Origin: Shinisaurus crocodilurus
Lineage: Eukaryota; Chordata; Lepidosauria; Squamata; Shinisauridae
Direction: 5' to 3'
DNA length: 64,000 nt
Assembly (NCBI GenBank): GCA_021292165.1
Contig: CM037877.1
Location: 219,211,350 to 219,275,349, forward strand
The notes below the pieces were generated by a model. It had not been told where the DNA came from and ran no database searches. It saw nothing but the letters and a program-made list of their open reading frames with translations. Below, in pieces: positions 11,575-22,936 of the stretch (within the stretch, counting starts at the first letter, position 1; each line of letters begins with the position of its first letter). Both the position numbers and the translations under genes were made by a program.

Positions 11575-13569
11575 ATACTGCTGAAATAAAGAAAGCTTAG
11601 GGTAACCAGAAATTGACTTTTGTGTGGAAGGACTGTGAGCTCCATTCAGTTCTGGTACTCAAAAGAAATTTCTGGGCTTTTTGCATGAGGCTGCAGTTGG
11701 TGGATCTTGGGGTTCTAGTAAAAACAAAAAAACAACAAAGTAGATCCTTCAAGCCTGAGTCTATCTAGCTCTCATGTACAGGACTGTTTGTACTAAATCA
11801 ACATTAAGTGGTTGTGGCAGTAGTAGCTCTCTATGACTTCTTTCCTCCTTCTTTTCAGCTTCCTTTTTACAATACTGAATTAGCACAGAGCCTGAGCTGG
11901 CATGAATTGTATTTTTGCAGGCTAATGTTTGCAAAGAAACAACAGATAGCTTCCTCTGTCTCAACTCAACTCTCTGTCAAGCCCCTTATGCTCTGCTGTC
12001 TCTGCTGTTAGATAGTGGCAGAGATAGGGATAGAATAAGGGAGGCACAGAGCTACATAACGATTTCTTCAAAAGAGTATAATTTGGAAATAGCTTTCTTA
12101 TTTTCACTTTATTGGTTATTTTTAGTCGAACAGCTGTTCATTCTTTGTGTTGATATAAAACTTGTCTCCATCATTTCAGAAAAGAGGGGAGGGAGAAATA
12201 ATAATCTCTCTATTCCTGCAGCTGTAGAATTCAACTTTAGAGGTCACTTATTGTTTCCAAGTTCAATGTACTCAGGAAAGAATCTATATTCTTCTCATAT
12301 GGTTGCTGGGCATGAAAGCAATCTCTAAATACTCAGAGGATAAAATGAGGTCAAACCTGCAATTCCGCCAGGCTGCCGTCTGTTGAAACCAACCCTCAGA
12401 CCCGTTGCTTTGTTTCTCTCAATGCAGTTTAGAAAACATAGCGCTGGGAAATTATTTCATGATAAACAGAAACTGAAAAGCACTCAGGAATCAGCAGCCT
12501 TGAGCTATTCCCCAAAGAAGAGTTGGAGAATTTCAATTGGCCTGATAAAATTTTGCTGTTGAATGAATAGCTGTTCTAAAATAAAACCCAAATAATAATA
12601 ATATTTTAGTAGCACCATTTGCAACGTCTCATAAGTTCTTTATTGCAAGCTCCCATTGACACAAGGCCAAGACATAAAAGTGGAACTTTTGCATGCAGCT
12701 TGTTCCTGAGATGATGATGACCCTTCTTCTCATAGTTAAACTTGCTTAAGATATAAGGGGTCTCCAGCAATCCATTCTATGGAATGCTTTCACATGTCAC
12801 AAAACCTATAATTGACTTAGCAAACACAATAAGCTCCTGAGCCAATTTCACAGGATAACAGAGAACTATAGGTTTTGAAGGGAACATGGAGGCTATTAGT
12901 TCAAAGCCCTGCTCTAAATAAGGGTCCTCTGTTCATCGGGCCCACAAAGAAATAAATTTATGCCATTTTGCTTATACTGTTTCTCAACCAGCTAGAAGAA
13001 ACAACTTGGAACAAGGTAGAAGTTGTTGCGGGCTAAAAGAAAGCAAGCCAAATGGCTCAAGGAATAACTATTTCACAGATAAAATAGTGACAGTGTAGTG
13101 AGTGAGGCTTATGTTCCCTTGGTCATGAAACTATCCAGCCACGCACCATCTAATGTCCACCTTGCTCCAATGCTCCATGCTTACTGGTTGGTTTACTGCT
13201 AAGTTATATGGGATGAAGTTGTGGGGAGAACCGGGTGAAAGCACATTTTGTGCATTCAGCGCCACTCGGAGCTTGCTGAAAATCCCAAACCATTGTGAAT
13301 CCTGCAAATCAGACCTCATCAGCACCTAATCAATGCTAAGCCTCCATGACAGCAGAAGCAAAACAGAATACCTCCATAGCTGCTTTCTCCTTTCATGTAA
13401 GTTGAAAGGACCCTCAGAGGGACAGGGAGTGGTGGTGGTCCTGGCTGTAGAGACAGTAGTGGGAACTCGAGATGCCTGTTGAATGGCCCTGTTTGTAGAA
13501 GGCTACACACAAGGCCCTGCTTTACCCACACCTCCTCATAATTAAATATAGAAGATCACTTTCACAAGC
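11573..13569. other. No recognised feature
   Basis: Unique-looking sequence. Short open frames at 11915-12328 (137 residues) and 13131-13531 carry no recognisable domain. The stretch 12410-12560 has a composition reminiscent of conserved non-coding DNA, but there is no direct support. Confidence 0.4.
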
Positions 13570-13690
13570 TTCCATTTTCAATTATTTATTTATTCATTAT
13601 TTAAAATATTTCTATACCACCTTTCTGCCAAGGCACCCAATTTACAATGTTTAAATATTGAAATAAACAAAAGTTACAAAAAAATGAAAG
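13570..13690 (-). mobile_element. L2-type LINE 3' tail
   Basis: 'TTATTTATTTATTCATT' is followed by 'TCTATACCACCTTTCTGCC' and 'CAATTTACAATG'. On the minus strand this resembles the 3' end of the L2 copies at 21352 and 36101. Old and short. Confidence 0.45.
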
Positions 13691-15637
13691 CATGAGACTA
13701 TGGTTCTTTCAGGTTGATTGAAGGTCTCTTCAGGAGCTGATGGCATGAGCTCCCTGGCCTGGGTTTCCTCCCTTCTGCCTTTCCTTAGGGCACCCAGATC
13801 AAGTAGCCCCAGAGAAGGTGGTGGAGGATCTGCTCCAAAGTCCTCTCAGACTGCTGATGGTCCCTTCAGGAGCTGATGGTATGAGCTCTTCAGCCTGGGC
13901 TTCTCCTTTTCTGCCTTACCTCAGAGCACACAGGTTACTTATGACATCCAGACTCCTGTTCTCTGCAATCCCTTCAGGCAGACAAGAGGGATTGCCCATT
14001 CCTCCCCTGGTGCCACTACCTCTGTTCTTCCAGTGTCTGTACTCCTCTTTCAGTTGCCTTCCTCCTTCTGCTTAGCCTCAGGAGAGCTTCCTTCATCTCC
14101 AAGAGTGTCCTGTCTGTGCATCAGCATTGGTGGTACCATGTTGCTTCCACCATCGTCATGTTTACTCCTGGCCGCTTCTTTTAGACGGCAAAGCCACCAA
14201 AGAGCCATGAGCAGCATGGCATCCAACAACACTTGAAAGCCTATAGGTATTCATGGCAAGTTAACTGGGAGAATGTAAAAAATGAATACTTAAGGTTTAT
14301 GTTCAGATCACAAAGGCACTATTTTGGGTGCTGCTTTACAACTGGAAATAACCGATGCAGGACGAATACCATATAAAAATATTTGCAACCTCCTGCCTAT
14401 AAGCATGAACAAGGATATACAGCCAAGCACTGAAAATTATGAACATAATCTAAGAAGACTGTTTGCAGGCTGCAGAGAAATTTGTGAAGAGGAAAAAGGT
14501 AGCTGAGCATCTCAAATAAATGATTTTGTTCCCTGGGACAAAATGATAAAACACAATTGGATGACCTCAATTCTGCTGATGATATTGCCCTGCTTAGTTT
14601 AACACATTGCTCATTGGAAGAAAAGATCCTGCAGACACAGCAAGGCAAAGGATTTATTCATCAATAAGGCAAAGACAAACTATACGGCTATCAGCACTAC
14701 AAAAGCAGCATGGAGTAGGACAAAGACATTTTACAGAAAGTCACATTAGCTGGAGAGAAATAGTGATGGTGCTGACCCAGTGCTAGATGTCAAATACCAA
14801 AACCAGCAAACAATTTTCTTAACTTGAAAAGGTTGGAGTAGAAAAATGAGAGAAAAACTTGTCTTTAACACTAGCAACTTGCCTACTCTCTTCAGCAATA
14901 GATGTTCCTAAAGCTTTTGTAAATAGATTTTTGCATTTGTTCCAGGCTCACTTACTTGCGCCAGAAACCATTCCCACCCTCCCCAATCAAAGCTATTCAT
15001 TTATAAACCTCTCAATGTTATGCCAAGAAAACCTCAATTCTGCACCAATTATGTTTTCAAATTGCAATATGCAAAATGCAAATGAATAACACATGCACAT
15101 TTTGCTTTGCATGGGTTTGTTCAATTTCCATGTTTAAATCTAAATTCAGTTTTGATTTTTTAAAATAGAAGTTGGTAAGTTGGGTGGCAGAGAGATAGAT
15201 ATCGTTAAATAAAGAGTAATACGGCCCATGGGAATATCTTGAACATATATTGGACAAGATGTTATTCTGAATAAGGAAACAATGTTTGGGGGCGGATTAC
15301 CATTATATAGGGCAATGTTTCTCAAATAGTCACTCTGGACCTGACAGTACTTTCAAAAGAGATAGTTGCAGGCGCAGCATAAGGAGGTTAAGTGGGACTT
15401 TCACTTTAAAAGGTGCAATGAAGTTTTGTTGCTAGATCTCCATAGTAAAAATTGACACTAGCCACTGACATCTCTACACTAGCATTCCAGATACCTCCAT
15501 CTTGAGGTGCTCAAAGGAGGAGATGACCAGAAGGACCACAGGGACAAAGGAATGAAGAACGATATTCCATTTTTATTATGGAATAATAATAGGCTGCTGC
15601 CTGTTTTGCCAGGGTCGGTAGGGGTGACCACCCAACA

Positions 15638-15775
15638 AGTTTCGCCAATCAGAGGATTGACACATAAGCAAGAAGACCCTCTTCTCACCTTGGGTCCATC
15701 ACGTAAGCAGGAAGACTCTCTTCTCACTGCCAAACAGGTTTCACTAATCAAAGGGTGACACATAAGCAGAAGACC
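15638..15775 (+). repeat. Diverged two-unit tandem duplication
   Basis: 'AGTTTCGCCAATCAGAGG...TTGACACATAAGCAAGAAGACC' at 15640-15685 recurs as 'GGTTTCACTAATCAAAGG...TGACACATAAGCAGAAGACC' at 15738-15775, with a third partial 'GTAAGCAGGAAGACTC' between. Function unknown. Confidence 0.5.
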
Positions 15776-15807
15776 ATCATCATCGGCTGTCTTTTTCTTT
15801 AAAAAGA

Positions 15808-16245
15808 CCCAAGGCATCTTACAAAAAAATATTAAAACAAATAAAATATAAAATAACTAAAATATTTCCACTAAATTACCAAAACATAATAAAAGAACTA
15901 AAACATTAGTACAGAAAGAAAAGCTTATCATACGTCTTCAAATTCCTGGGAGTACAGGAAAGTCTTGACCAGGCACTGAAAAGATGACAATGTTGTTGTT
16001 GTTTTTAAATTATATTTATACCCCGCCTTTTTTCCTGCAAGGAAAACCCAAGGCGGCTTACATAATCCTAAAATTACATAATGTTGGCACCAGATGGGCC
16101 TCACTGGAGAGAGCATTCTGCAGTTGGGGGGCCACTGAAAAAGCCCTCTCTGTTGTTGCTGTCCTCTGAACCTCCTTCTGTGGAGGCACTCTGAGGAGGG
16201 CCTCAGATGTTGATCACAGTGTATGGTTAGGTTCATACCGGGAGA
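15808..16245 (-). mobile_element. L2-clade LINE 3' region, split by a SINE fragment
   Basis: The minus strand carries the L2 3' untranslated and ORF2-end region. 'GGCACCAGATGGGCCTCACTGG' and 'AAAAAGCCCTCTCTGTTGTTGC' at 16088-16155 correspond to the same segment in the copies at 21890-21960 and 36340-36390. A Sauria-SINE 3' part (15988-16069) interrupts it. Confidence 0.6.
15988..16069 (-). mobile_element. Sauria-type SINE, 3' fragment
   Basis: Only the last 70 bases or so of the SINE are present ('TTATGTAAGCCGCCTTGGG', 'AAAGGCGGGGTATAAAT' on the minus strand), flanked by L2 sequence on both sides. The 5' truncation is typical of incomplete reverse transcription. Confidence 0.75.
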
Positions 16246-17318
16246 TGGACCAACAGAAACCTTTGATCACTTTTTCGGATTGGAGATGGGTCTAGAAAAG
16301 TGTTAATTAAAAAGGAGATGGCTTTTACTAAAGCACTATGCAGGTATTTGCCTGCACATATATAGGGCTAAAGTGGGAAGGGAACATGGGTGTGCATGTA
16401 ACCCACACACGTGCACAACATCCCCATATGCCTGGCTGCCATTCAGACCTTCATGCATTGAGCACGAAGGTCTGAAAAGGGCTCTGTAAGTGTATTTGGC
16501 TGAATGTGCTTAAATTTTTGATATTTAGTTTCAGATTCCTTTGCAAATTAAATACAACAACTCACTGGGGAGTATGCATTGCATTTTTTTAAATTCACAG
16601 GGTCATTGCTTGATAGAGATAGTAACAGAAACTATCTCTTTTGTTCAAGCTTGAGAGAGTCTTGCTCTTTTATCCTAAAAGTCTCTGGAGTTTAAATTCC
16701 CAGAAGTGGCTGAGCTACTGGGTACCAGAATGCACTGAAGAATGATAGGTGATCAAACATACTGCTGACCAAGAGAAAGAGATCCTGCTCTTTTTTTACT
16801 GCCTCGTAAGCAATCTGAAAATAAGGTCAAGTCAGAATGATGCCTTTCATACTCACAAAAAAGAGCATAGGAGGTTTAAGGTCCTTTCCCCTCATGCTCA
16901 TAGCCTGCTGAAAACCGACACTGCTTGGCTGCTAACAGACTTCATGTGTGTGAAGACTAAGAAAGGTCTGCAGGATTTTTGTAGAATTCCTTTTGTAGAA
17001 CGTATGCCTAGGCTACATCCTCGTACACTTTTGGATGCATGGGGCATACATTCTGCCCTGATATTGTTCAAAATTTGTGTGCTTTATGGATGGAATTGTC
17101 CTCCTCTATTATTTTGTATTGCGTCCCGGTCATCAACTGGATTCCCTCCATTTTAAGAATGGAGTCTGTAGTGTAGGGTGAAGGAGTGTCCCACAGACCA
17201 CACTGATCCAAGCTCTCTGGCCACCTGAGGTGGGAGAGTACACATACGCCACTGCCTGGCATCGCCACACATGTTCTTCCATTGCTGCTGCATCTGCCTC
17301 CCTCCCTCTCCTTCTCAT
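16246..17318. other. No recognised feature
   Basis: It contains a 135-residue open frame at 16749-17156 with no recognisable domain; considered and not called as a gene. The remainder shows nothing distinctive. Confidence 0.4.
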
Positions 17319-17326
17319 CTGCCCAC

Positions 17327-18121
17327 CAGGACTGGTGCAGGGCAGTTTGGCACCCTAGGCTAAATTATATTTAGCGCCCCCCCTCTCGTGCCATGGGGGG
17401 GGCTCCAGAAAGCAGCCCTGCTCTGCAACCTCCCACCCCCCCACCGCCACCGGACACCCCCCCGCATGCTGCCGCTGCCGCTGCCGCCCCCCACCTACCT
17501 TCCCACGCCTCCTCCGAAAAGGGACCCCCGTGCTCTGTTTTTGGCCGGGGGAAACCAGAGCAACAGGGCTGTTTAAGCCCTGTTGCCCTGGTTCTTCCCG
17601 CCAAAACAGAGCGCGGGCGGGGCTCCGGAAACAGCGCGGAGAAGGTAGGTGTCGGGGGGGGAGGCGGCGCGGAGGAGAGGCGAAGCGAGGCAAGGTGGGG
17701 GGGAGGCGGCGCGGGGGGGAGGCGGCGCGTAGGCGAAGCAAAGCGAGGCGAGGTGGGGGGGAGGCGGCACGGGTGGGGAGGCGGCGCAGAGGCGAAGCGA
17801 GGCGAGGTGGGGGGAGGCGGCACGGGGGGAGGCGGCGCAGAGGCGAAGCGAGGCGAGGTGGGGGGGAGGCGGTGCAGAGGCGAGGCGAGGCGAGGTGTGA
17901 GGCGGCGCGGAGGCGAGGCAAGGTGGGGGGGAGGCATCCAGGCTCGGCCCCACCACTACTCCGGGCGCAATCCCCCGCACTGACCTGGCTTTCTCGGAGA
18001 GGCGGGCGGGCGGGCAGGGCAGGAGCGCGCCGGCAGCGAAGAGGAGCGCAGCGTTCTGCGCCCTCTTCCGCTACGCGCCCTAGGCAACAGCCTAGTTGGC
18101 CTAGCGGTAGCGCCGGCCCTG
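17327..18121 (+). mobile_element. GC-rich foldback hAT-like element, copy 1
   Basis: Terminal sequences CAGGACTGGTGC (left) and GCGCCGGCCCTG (right) are imperfect inverted repeats of the CAGG...CCTG type. An exact 8-bp target duplication CTGCCCAC flanks the element (17319-17326 and 18122-18129), the length expected for hAT transposons. Inside is a large inverted repeat centred near 17575 ('GCAACAGGGCTGTTTAAGCC' pairing with 'CCCTGTTGCC'). Then come tandem GGC/GAGGCG units (17650-17935) that create long spurious frames on both strands. It encodes no transposase. Two more copies lie at 42151 and 45299. This is the longest copy because of extra tandem units. Confidence 0.85.
17650..17935 (+). 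repeat. G-rich tandem array inside foldback element
   Basis: Tandem units of about 40-50 bases built from 'GAGGCGAAGCGAGGCGAGGT', a G-run and 'GAGGCGGCRCGG'. It expands copy 1 relative to the copies at 42151 and 45299. The C-rich complement yields proline-rich pseudo-frames that are not genes. Confidence 0.85.
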
Positions 18122-18369
18122 CTGCCCACCACCATGTCTGTCTTCCTCCCCTTCCCCTTCCCCTTCCCCATCCACCCTACTTCATTGCCACCATGTCTCC
18201 CACCCCCTCCTTGCCCTTTCCCCACTGCCTATGCATGCCCTGTCAAACCTCTCAGAGTAAGTGGCTGATGGGTGAACTCTCTGAAGAACTGCTTCTTAAC
18301 AGAGCTGACCAGGCCCAAATGCCTGGCTCTGAGGGGTCCTTCCTCAGAGCCAAGTACTTTGGGAAGGAT

Positions 18370-19085
18370 GTCCCTGTGAGAGGTCATTTTTACATGAAAC
18401 CACTGGGAGAGGTCCCTGAGAGCTTTAAAGTGAGGTGTCATTGATATGCTGATGACATCTAGGTCTATCATTCTTTGTCACCTAACACCAAGGAAGCAGT
18501 CAAAACCCTTGAACATAGCCTGGTTCAATAATGGGCTGGATGAGGGTGAACAAGCTGAGGTTAAACTATGACAAGATGGCAGAGTTCTTGGTTACTAGGA
18601 AGCTTGACTTTGGGAATCAGGATTGAATCTGTTCTGGAAGGGGTTGTGCTCCCAGTGAAGGATCAGGTTTGTAGCTTGGGGGTGCTCCTTGATCCTACAC
18701 TCTCCATGGAGTTTCAGGTGGCAGAGGTGGCAAGGAGTGCATTTACACAATCACGTTTGGTATGCCAACTGCGACCCTTCCTGGGTCAGTCTGACTTGGC
18801 AACAGTTATCCAAGTTTGGTTTCATCATGTTTAGACTTTGCAATGTACTTTATATGGGGCTACCTTCAAGAGGGTCCAGAAGCTATAACTGGTGCTAAAT
18901 ACAGCAGACAGGCTGCTAACTGGTACATGGTATTGGGACAATATTACACTTGTCTTGAAAGTCCTGCACTGGTTGCCAATTGCTTTCCATGCTCAATTCA
19001 AGGCATTGGCTTTAGCCTTTACAGCCCTAAATGGCTTAGAGCCTAGCTATCCAAAGGACCACCTGTCCTAATACTGCCTAAGTAT
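18370..19085 (+). pseudogene. L2-clade LINE ORF2 fragment, decayed
   Basis: Frames in the plus direction give pieces of an L2 reverse transcriptase in the right order. Around 18390 is a 'YMKPLGE' like block, then 'RCH' plus a Y-A-D-D-like box near 18446-18460. At 18568-18834 follows the segment with 'VKDQVCSLGVLLDPTLSM', matching 'LKDQVHSLGVILGSQLSM' of the copy at 36835-37888, and then 'LRPFLGQSDLATVIQ'. Several frameshifts and stops interrupt it, so it is dead. It directly follows foldback element copy 1 and some unassigned sequence. Confidence 0.75.
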
Positions 19086-19769
19086 TAAGATTTGCAAAAG
19101 AGGCCCCTTTGACCCACACATCCTCCTCCAACAGATTGTTCATTTGACTGAGGTATACATCACTTGCTGCTGGGATATTGGCCAATTTCTGATCAGCAGA
19201 CTGTAAAATCCATCATTTGCCCTTCCATAAGTTAAACAAGGGCCTCTTTTAACCTTCCATCCAAATCACTGCTGTGATCTGTGCTCATAACCAAATAACA
19301 TATCAATGAGAGCGGCTTTCAAGAGAGGCAGTACTACAGCACAGTATGTGCAGTGAAGTGGGCGCTTGCATTTATTCCCAAGCTGGCTCACACTCACACA
19401 GCATTTCAACAGGAACCACTTTAGGGCTTTGTGTTTCCAGCCATTAGCAAAATAGAAGGCAAACCCAAGCTCTCTTCAAAGGAAGTGTGTGTGATGTCAG
19501 CGAGAGATGATTTGTTTGCAGAAACTGAGCTGCTGCCTGTTGAGGAGCTCAGCCTTTTGTAGCAGGAGTCCCAAGTCTTTGCTCTGCTACCTTATTTATC
19601 TAGATATAAAGGAGAAAGAAATATTGATGATTCATAAAATAATGTTTTTAACCATATGTGTAATTGTAGCTATATTTTAAACATATTTAAACCGTATTTA
19701 ACCATGGCTTAAATAACCAAATTTAATTACTGGTAATATTTTATTTACTTCATAGATTGCTAGCCTACT

Positions 19770-19980
19770 CTTCAGGGTTTTATTTTTTATTTAAAAAAAG
19801 AGGTTCCTTACAAAGTGGATTACAACTTGGTTGTAAAACAAAAAACAAAATACATAATCAAACCCTTAAAAGCATACATACATCATTATATCATTAAAGT
19901 AACTATACATCATCATTAAAGTACATCATTATATCATTAAAGTAACTATAACAAATAAAACAAATAAAATAGCATCAGCA
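19770..19980 (-). mobile_element. L2-type LINE 3' tail with local duplication
   Basis: 'CCTTACAAAGTGGATTACAA' and the A-rich stretch after it resemble the L2 3' end on the minus strand. A block 'CATCATTATATCATTAAAGT' occurs twice (near 19881 and 19924), so a short local duplication has taken place here. Confidence 0.4.
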
Positions 19981-20985
19981 GCAGATAAAGCCTTAGTTAA
20001 AAGCAAAGCACACTAAAAGTAACCATACGTGTACTTTAATCCAAGTGTATCTTGATAACTAACTATGAATATAATTTATGATACAAATAAGTATTTTTGA
20101 ATAAACTAGGCACTATGCTTTAGGTGCTTCGTTTGAATAACTCCATGGGAGAGCATCCATGCCCCTCCAGGTAACAGGGTACTTGTTAGCACTCTGCACA
20201 TAAGGTATAGATGTGGGGAAAACTGGAGCCATACCTGCTGGCCCTGGCCCTTACATTCTCACATGAAATGGCCTCACCCCAGCACACTGCTTCATGTAGC
20301 CCATCCAATTAGGAAGAACCAGCCACATTGCTTTAGGGCATCAGTGCCTCCCTTGACCTGTACTTCCCAATATGGAGGCAACCACCTGACAGGGCAGGTT
20401 TATCCAATCAGCAGCAGGGCCAAGTAGGAACACTTTGGTTACATTCTGTCATATACCCCGAACCCTCAGAGGAACCCAACCCCTTGTCTTCAGATGGTTC
20501 AAGGAGAGGACTTGGCCATGGAAGGGTGTCATGAGGTTTCCACCTCCCCAGGACCCAGTCCTCCAGAAAGATGTCAGGGATTGGCTCCCCTAAATACAGA
20601 GGTGGTCACATTACCATCCTCAGTCTCTGAGGGCTCAAGCCATGAGAACATTAGCATGTCACAGCCACTCCCATGTCACTTCAGCCTAAGATTGCTAAAA
20701 TAGACCAGGCCACTTTAAGAGACAAAGCATCAGTCAGTATGGAGATGGGGCCAACCAGCCTAAAGGCAGCCAAACTTGTATTTAGGGCTCAGTCTTGCTC
20801 TGGTCCTCATTAGAGCATCATACAAACAACCCTTTCTGGCTTCCAGCCACAACATCAGCTGGAACATTCTGTTGTGCTTATCTATTCCCATCTGGCTTCC
20901 CTGTAAAACCTGACCCACCGAGATCCTTGCTCACGACTGGAGCCACAGTAGATCCCTGCAACCCAAGCTACAGTAACATGAACAT
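19981..20985. other. No recognised feature
   Basis: Unique-looking DNA up to the SINE at 20986. The short frame at 20494-20703 has no recognisable domain. Confidence 0.4.
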
Positions 20986-21224
20986 GAGCCAGCGTGGCGT
21001 AGTGGTGAGAGTGTTGGACTGGGACTCGTGAGATCCAGGTCTTAATCCCTGCTCAGCCATGAAACTCACTGGGTGACTTTGGATCAGTCACTGACTCTCA
21101 GCCTAACCTACCTCACAGGGTTGTTGTGAGGATAAAATGGGGGAGTGGAGGAGGAGGATTATGTAAGCCGCCTTGGGTTCCTTGCAGGAAAAAAGGCGGG
21201 GTATAAATATAATAAATAAATAAA
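20986..21224 (+). mobile_element. Sauria-type SINE, full length
   Basis: It starts with 'GAGCCAGCGTGGCGTAGTGG', the tRNA-like head, and keeps the 'GCCATGAAACTCACTGGGTG' body, a GAG-rich expansion ('GGGGGAGTGGAGGAGGAGG'), 'GCCGCCTTGGGTTCCTTGC', 'GGCGGGGTATAAAT' and the (AATA)n tail. It is a good reference copy for the family in this window. Confidence 0.92.
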
Positions 21225-21351
21225 TGAAGACCTCACCACCACTAAGGCAGTGCAGGACCTTGACAGGACCTTCAGCCTGAAATAGTACACATTCCTAGAT
21301 TAAGAGTCCTTTTTCAAGTACTCTGCCCTGTCAGGTAGTTAGGGGTCCCAT

Positions 21352-22136
21352 TTATTTATTTATTTATTTATTTATTGTATTTCTAGATCGCCCATCTAGC
21401 TGGAACCCGGCTACTCTGGGCAATGTACAATATAAAATAAAACAAAGCAGAATAAAATACACTTAAAATAGTATAAAATTTTAAAATCCTAGCCCACCCC
21501 ACAATATAAAATGAAACGAAACAGAATAAAATACACTTAAAACAGTATAAAATTTTAAAATCCTTGATTGGCTCTGTTTGATCTGAGCCCTTTATTCTGT
21601 AAATTGACCACAACTGGTAAGGCAGGTTCAAGTTGACTGTGTAGAGGCAGTGGAAAGCTCTGTTCTGTTCTGTTACTTTTATGTCACTTTTAACTAGTGT
21701 ACAAAAAGTTAAAATATATAATAAAAACTTATCAATAGACAGCAATTAAATTTTTAACTATTCAGGAGCAAACAAAAAACAGCCATCATGGGATAAAAGA
21801 GGGGGGGGAAAACCTCAGTCATTGCAAAAAGACCGATGGAAGAGAACAGTCTTAATCTTCCATCAGATCAAAGAAAGGGAGAGAGCCAGATGCTCATCCC
21901 AGGAGAGGGAGCATAGGCACCATTGCTGAGAAGGTCCTGTCCCATATACCCACCAGTCTCACCCAAGATAGTAGTGGGACATGGAGCACAGTCTTCTCTG
22001 AAGATTCCAACAGGCAAGCAGTATCATATAGATGTAAGCAATCCTGCAGATACCCTGTATCCAAGCCACTTAGAGGTAATAACCAGCATCTTTAATTGGT
22101 CTCCAAAACAAACCATAAACAAGTGCAGATCAAAGG
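21352..22136 (-). mobile_element. L2-clade LINE 3' part, left half of the Gypsy target
   Basis: Reading the minus strand, this is the 3' end of an L2 copy: ORF2-end sequence, 3' UTR, then 'TAGATGGGCGATCTAGAAAT' and (ATAA)n at the left edge. A block of about 60 bases ending 'TATAAAATTTTAAAATCCT' is repeated (21425-21490 and 21505-21565). The copy stops at AAAGG (22132-22136), the target duplication of the Gypsy element, and resumes after 33620. The L2 copy is therefore older than the Gypsy insertion. Confidence 0.75.
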
Positions 22137-22885
22137 TGTGAAGGATCAGCACCCGGATCCTTTGCGTGAGTTCGGCGACTATAGGGTTAACCGGCAAGGA
22201 GATACGGCTCGTATCGGCTCTCGCGTACAAGAGGAAAAACCACAGTCCTTTGAATGCCCAAATAAGGCTTTTATTTGTTTATACAATCGTACAGATCGGA
22301 ACTAGCAGCTTTTCAGGAATACGTTTACTGTCAACACAACCTTGGTTGACCCCCGTCTTACCCAATCAGCAGGCTCCCAGGCTAGCAGAGTGAACCTCGT
22401 CTCTCCTTAGATCAAAGACAATACCCCTAGTCCGTTTCAGCCCAGCTCCAGATCGGCGCGGCGTAGCTGAGAATGGCGTACCCGGGCGGCTTGCGTTAAG
22501 GTGGATCTGGCCCTGGTGTACCCGTGGTTCCCAACAACCAACTACCGGAAGGGAGAGGGGTTTTCTACCCCGGATTTCCCGCTCTCCCCGCCCTCTGGGT
22601 CAGGTGGGGGCTTATGCCTGCCCCTCTGTTTCAGGTGGGCTTATTCCTGCCCAGGCAAGAAGGTGACGTAGGGGTACTTTGCAGCTCTTTGAGACTGCCC
22701 TGCTCGTTGATGGTCCTTGATGGTCCTTCCTGGACTTTTGTGGATCTCCGCCGAGGCCCTCCTTTGTTGGGGCTGATGACTTGTCTGGTTGCTTCCCCGG
22801 TGATCTCATCCCTCCTCCCTCGCCCCCTCCCTTGAGGGAATTGTGTGTGTGTGTGTGTGCAACTGGTGTTTGGGCTTTCTCCACA
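22137..22885 (-). repeat. Gypsy 3' LTR (749 bp)
   Basis: In element orientation it starts TGTGGAGAAAGC and ends GATCCTTCACA, the TG...CA termini expected of LTRs. It aligns along its length with 32699-33620 once the SINE there is removed. An AATAAA signal lies on the minus strand at 22270-22275, followed by the R/U5-like part. A (GT)n tract near 22845 is one repeat shorter than in the other LTR. Open frames here are chance. Confidence 0.95.
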
Positions 22886-22899
22886 CCCTCCCATTTGGG
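22886..22899 (-). promoter_or_regulatory. Polypurine tract of Gypsy element
   Basis: The minus strand reads AAATGGGAGGGTG directly upstream of the 3' LTR. This is the standard position for the RNase-H-resistant primer of plus-strand DNA synthesis. Confidence 0.75.
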
Positions 22900-22936
22900 G
22901 AAAGATGGCATTGGGGTCCACCACCCCAATCCCTAT

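Noticed and set aside
11915..12328. 137-residue frame as a possible gene
   Set aside because: Composition and lack of any known motif suggest chance.
16749..17156. 135-residue frame as a possible host exon
   Set aside because: No recognisable domain, no convincing splice signals, and length within chance in AT-moderate DNA.
17355..18444. Long Pro/Arg- and Gly/Arg-rich frames of 135-304 residues
   Set aside because: They come from GC-rich tandem units of a foldback element and run across its right boundary into unrelated sequence. Both strands are open, as expected for low complexity.
18370..19085. Independent host reverse-transcriptase-like gene
   Set aside because: The pieces follow the L2 ORF2 order with several frameshifts and stops; it is a decayed LINE.
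22524..22835. 103-residue frame repeated at 33257-33568
   Set aside because: The duplication is explained by the two LTRs; no LTR-encoded protein is expected and the sequence has no domain features.
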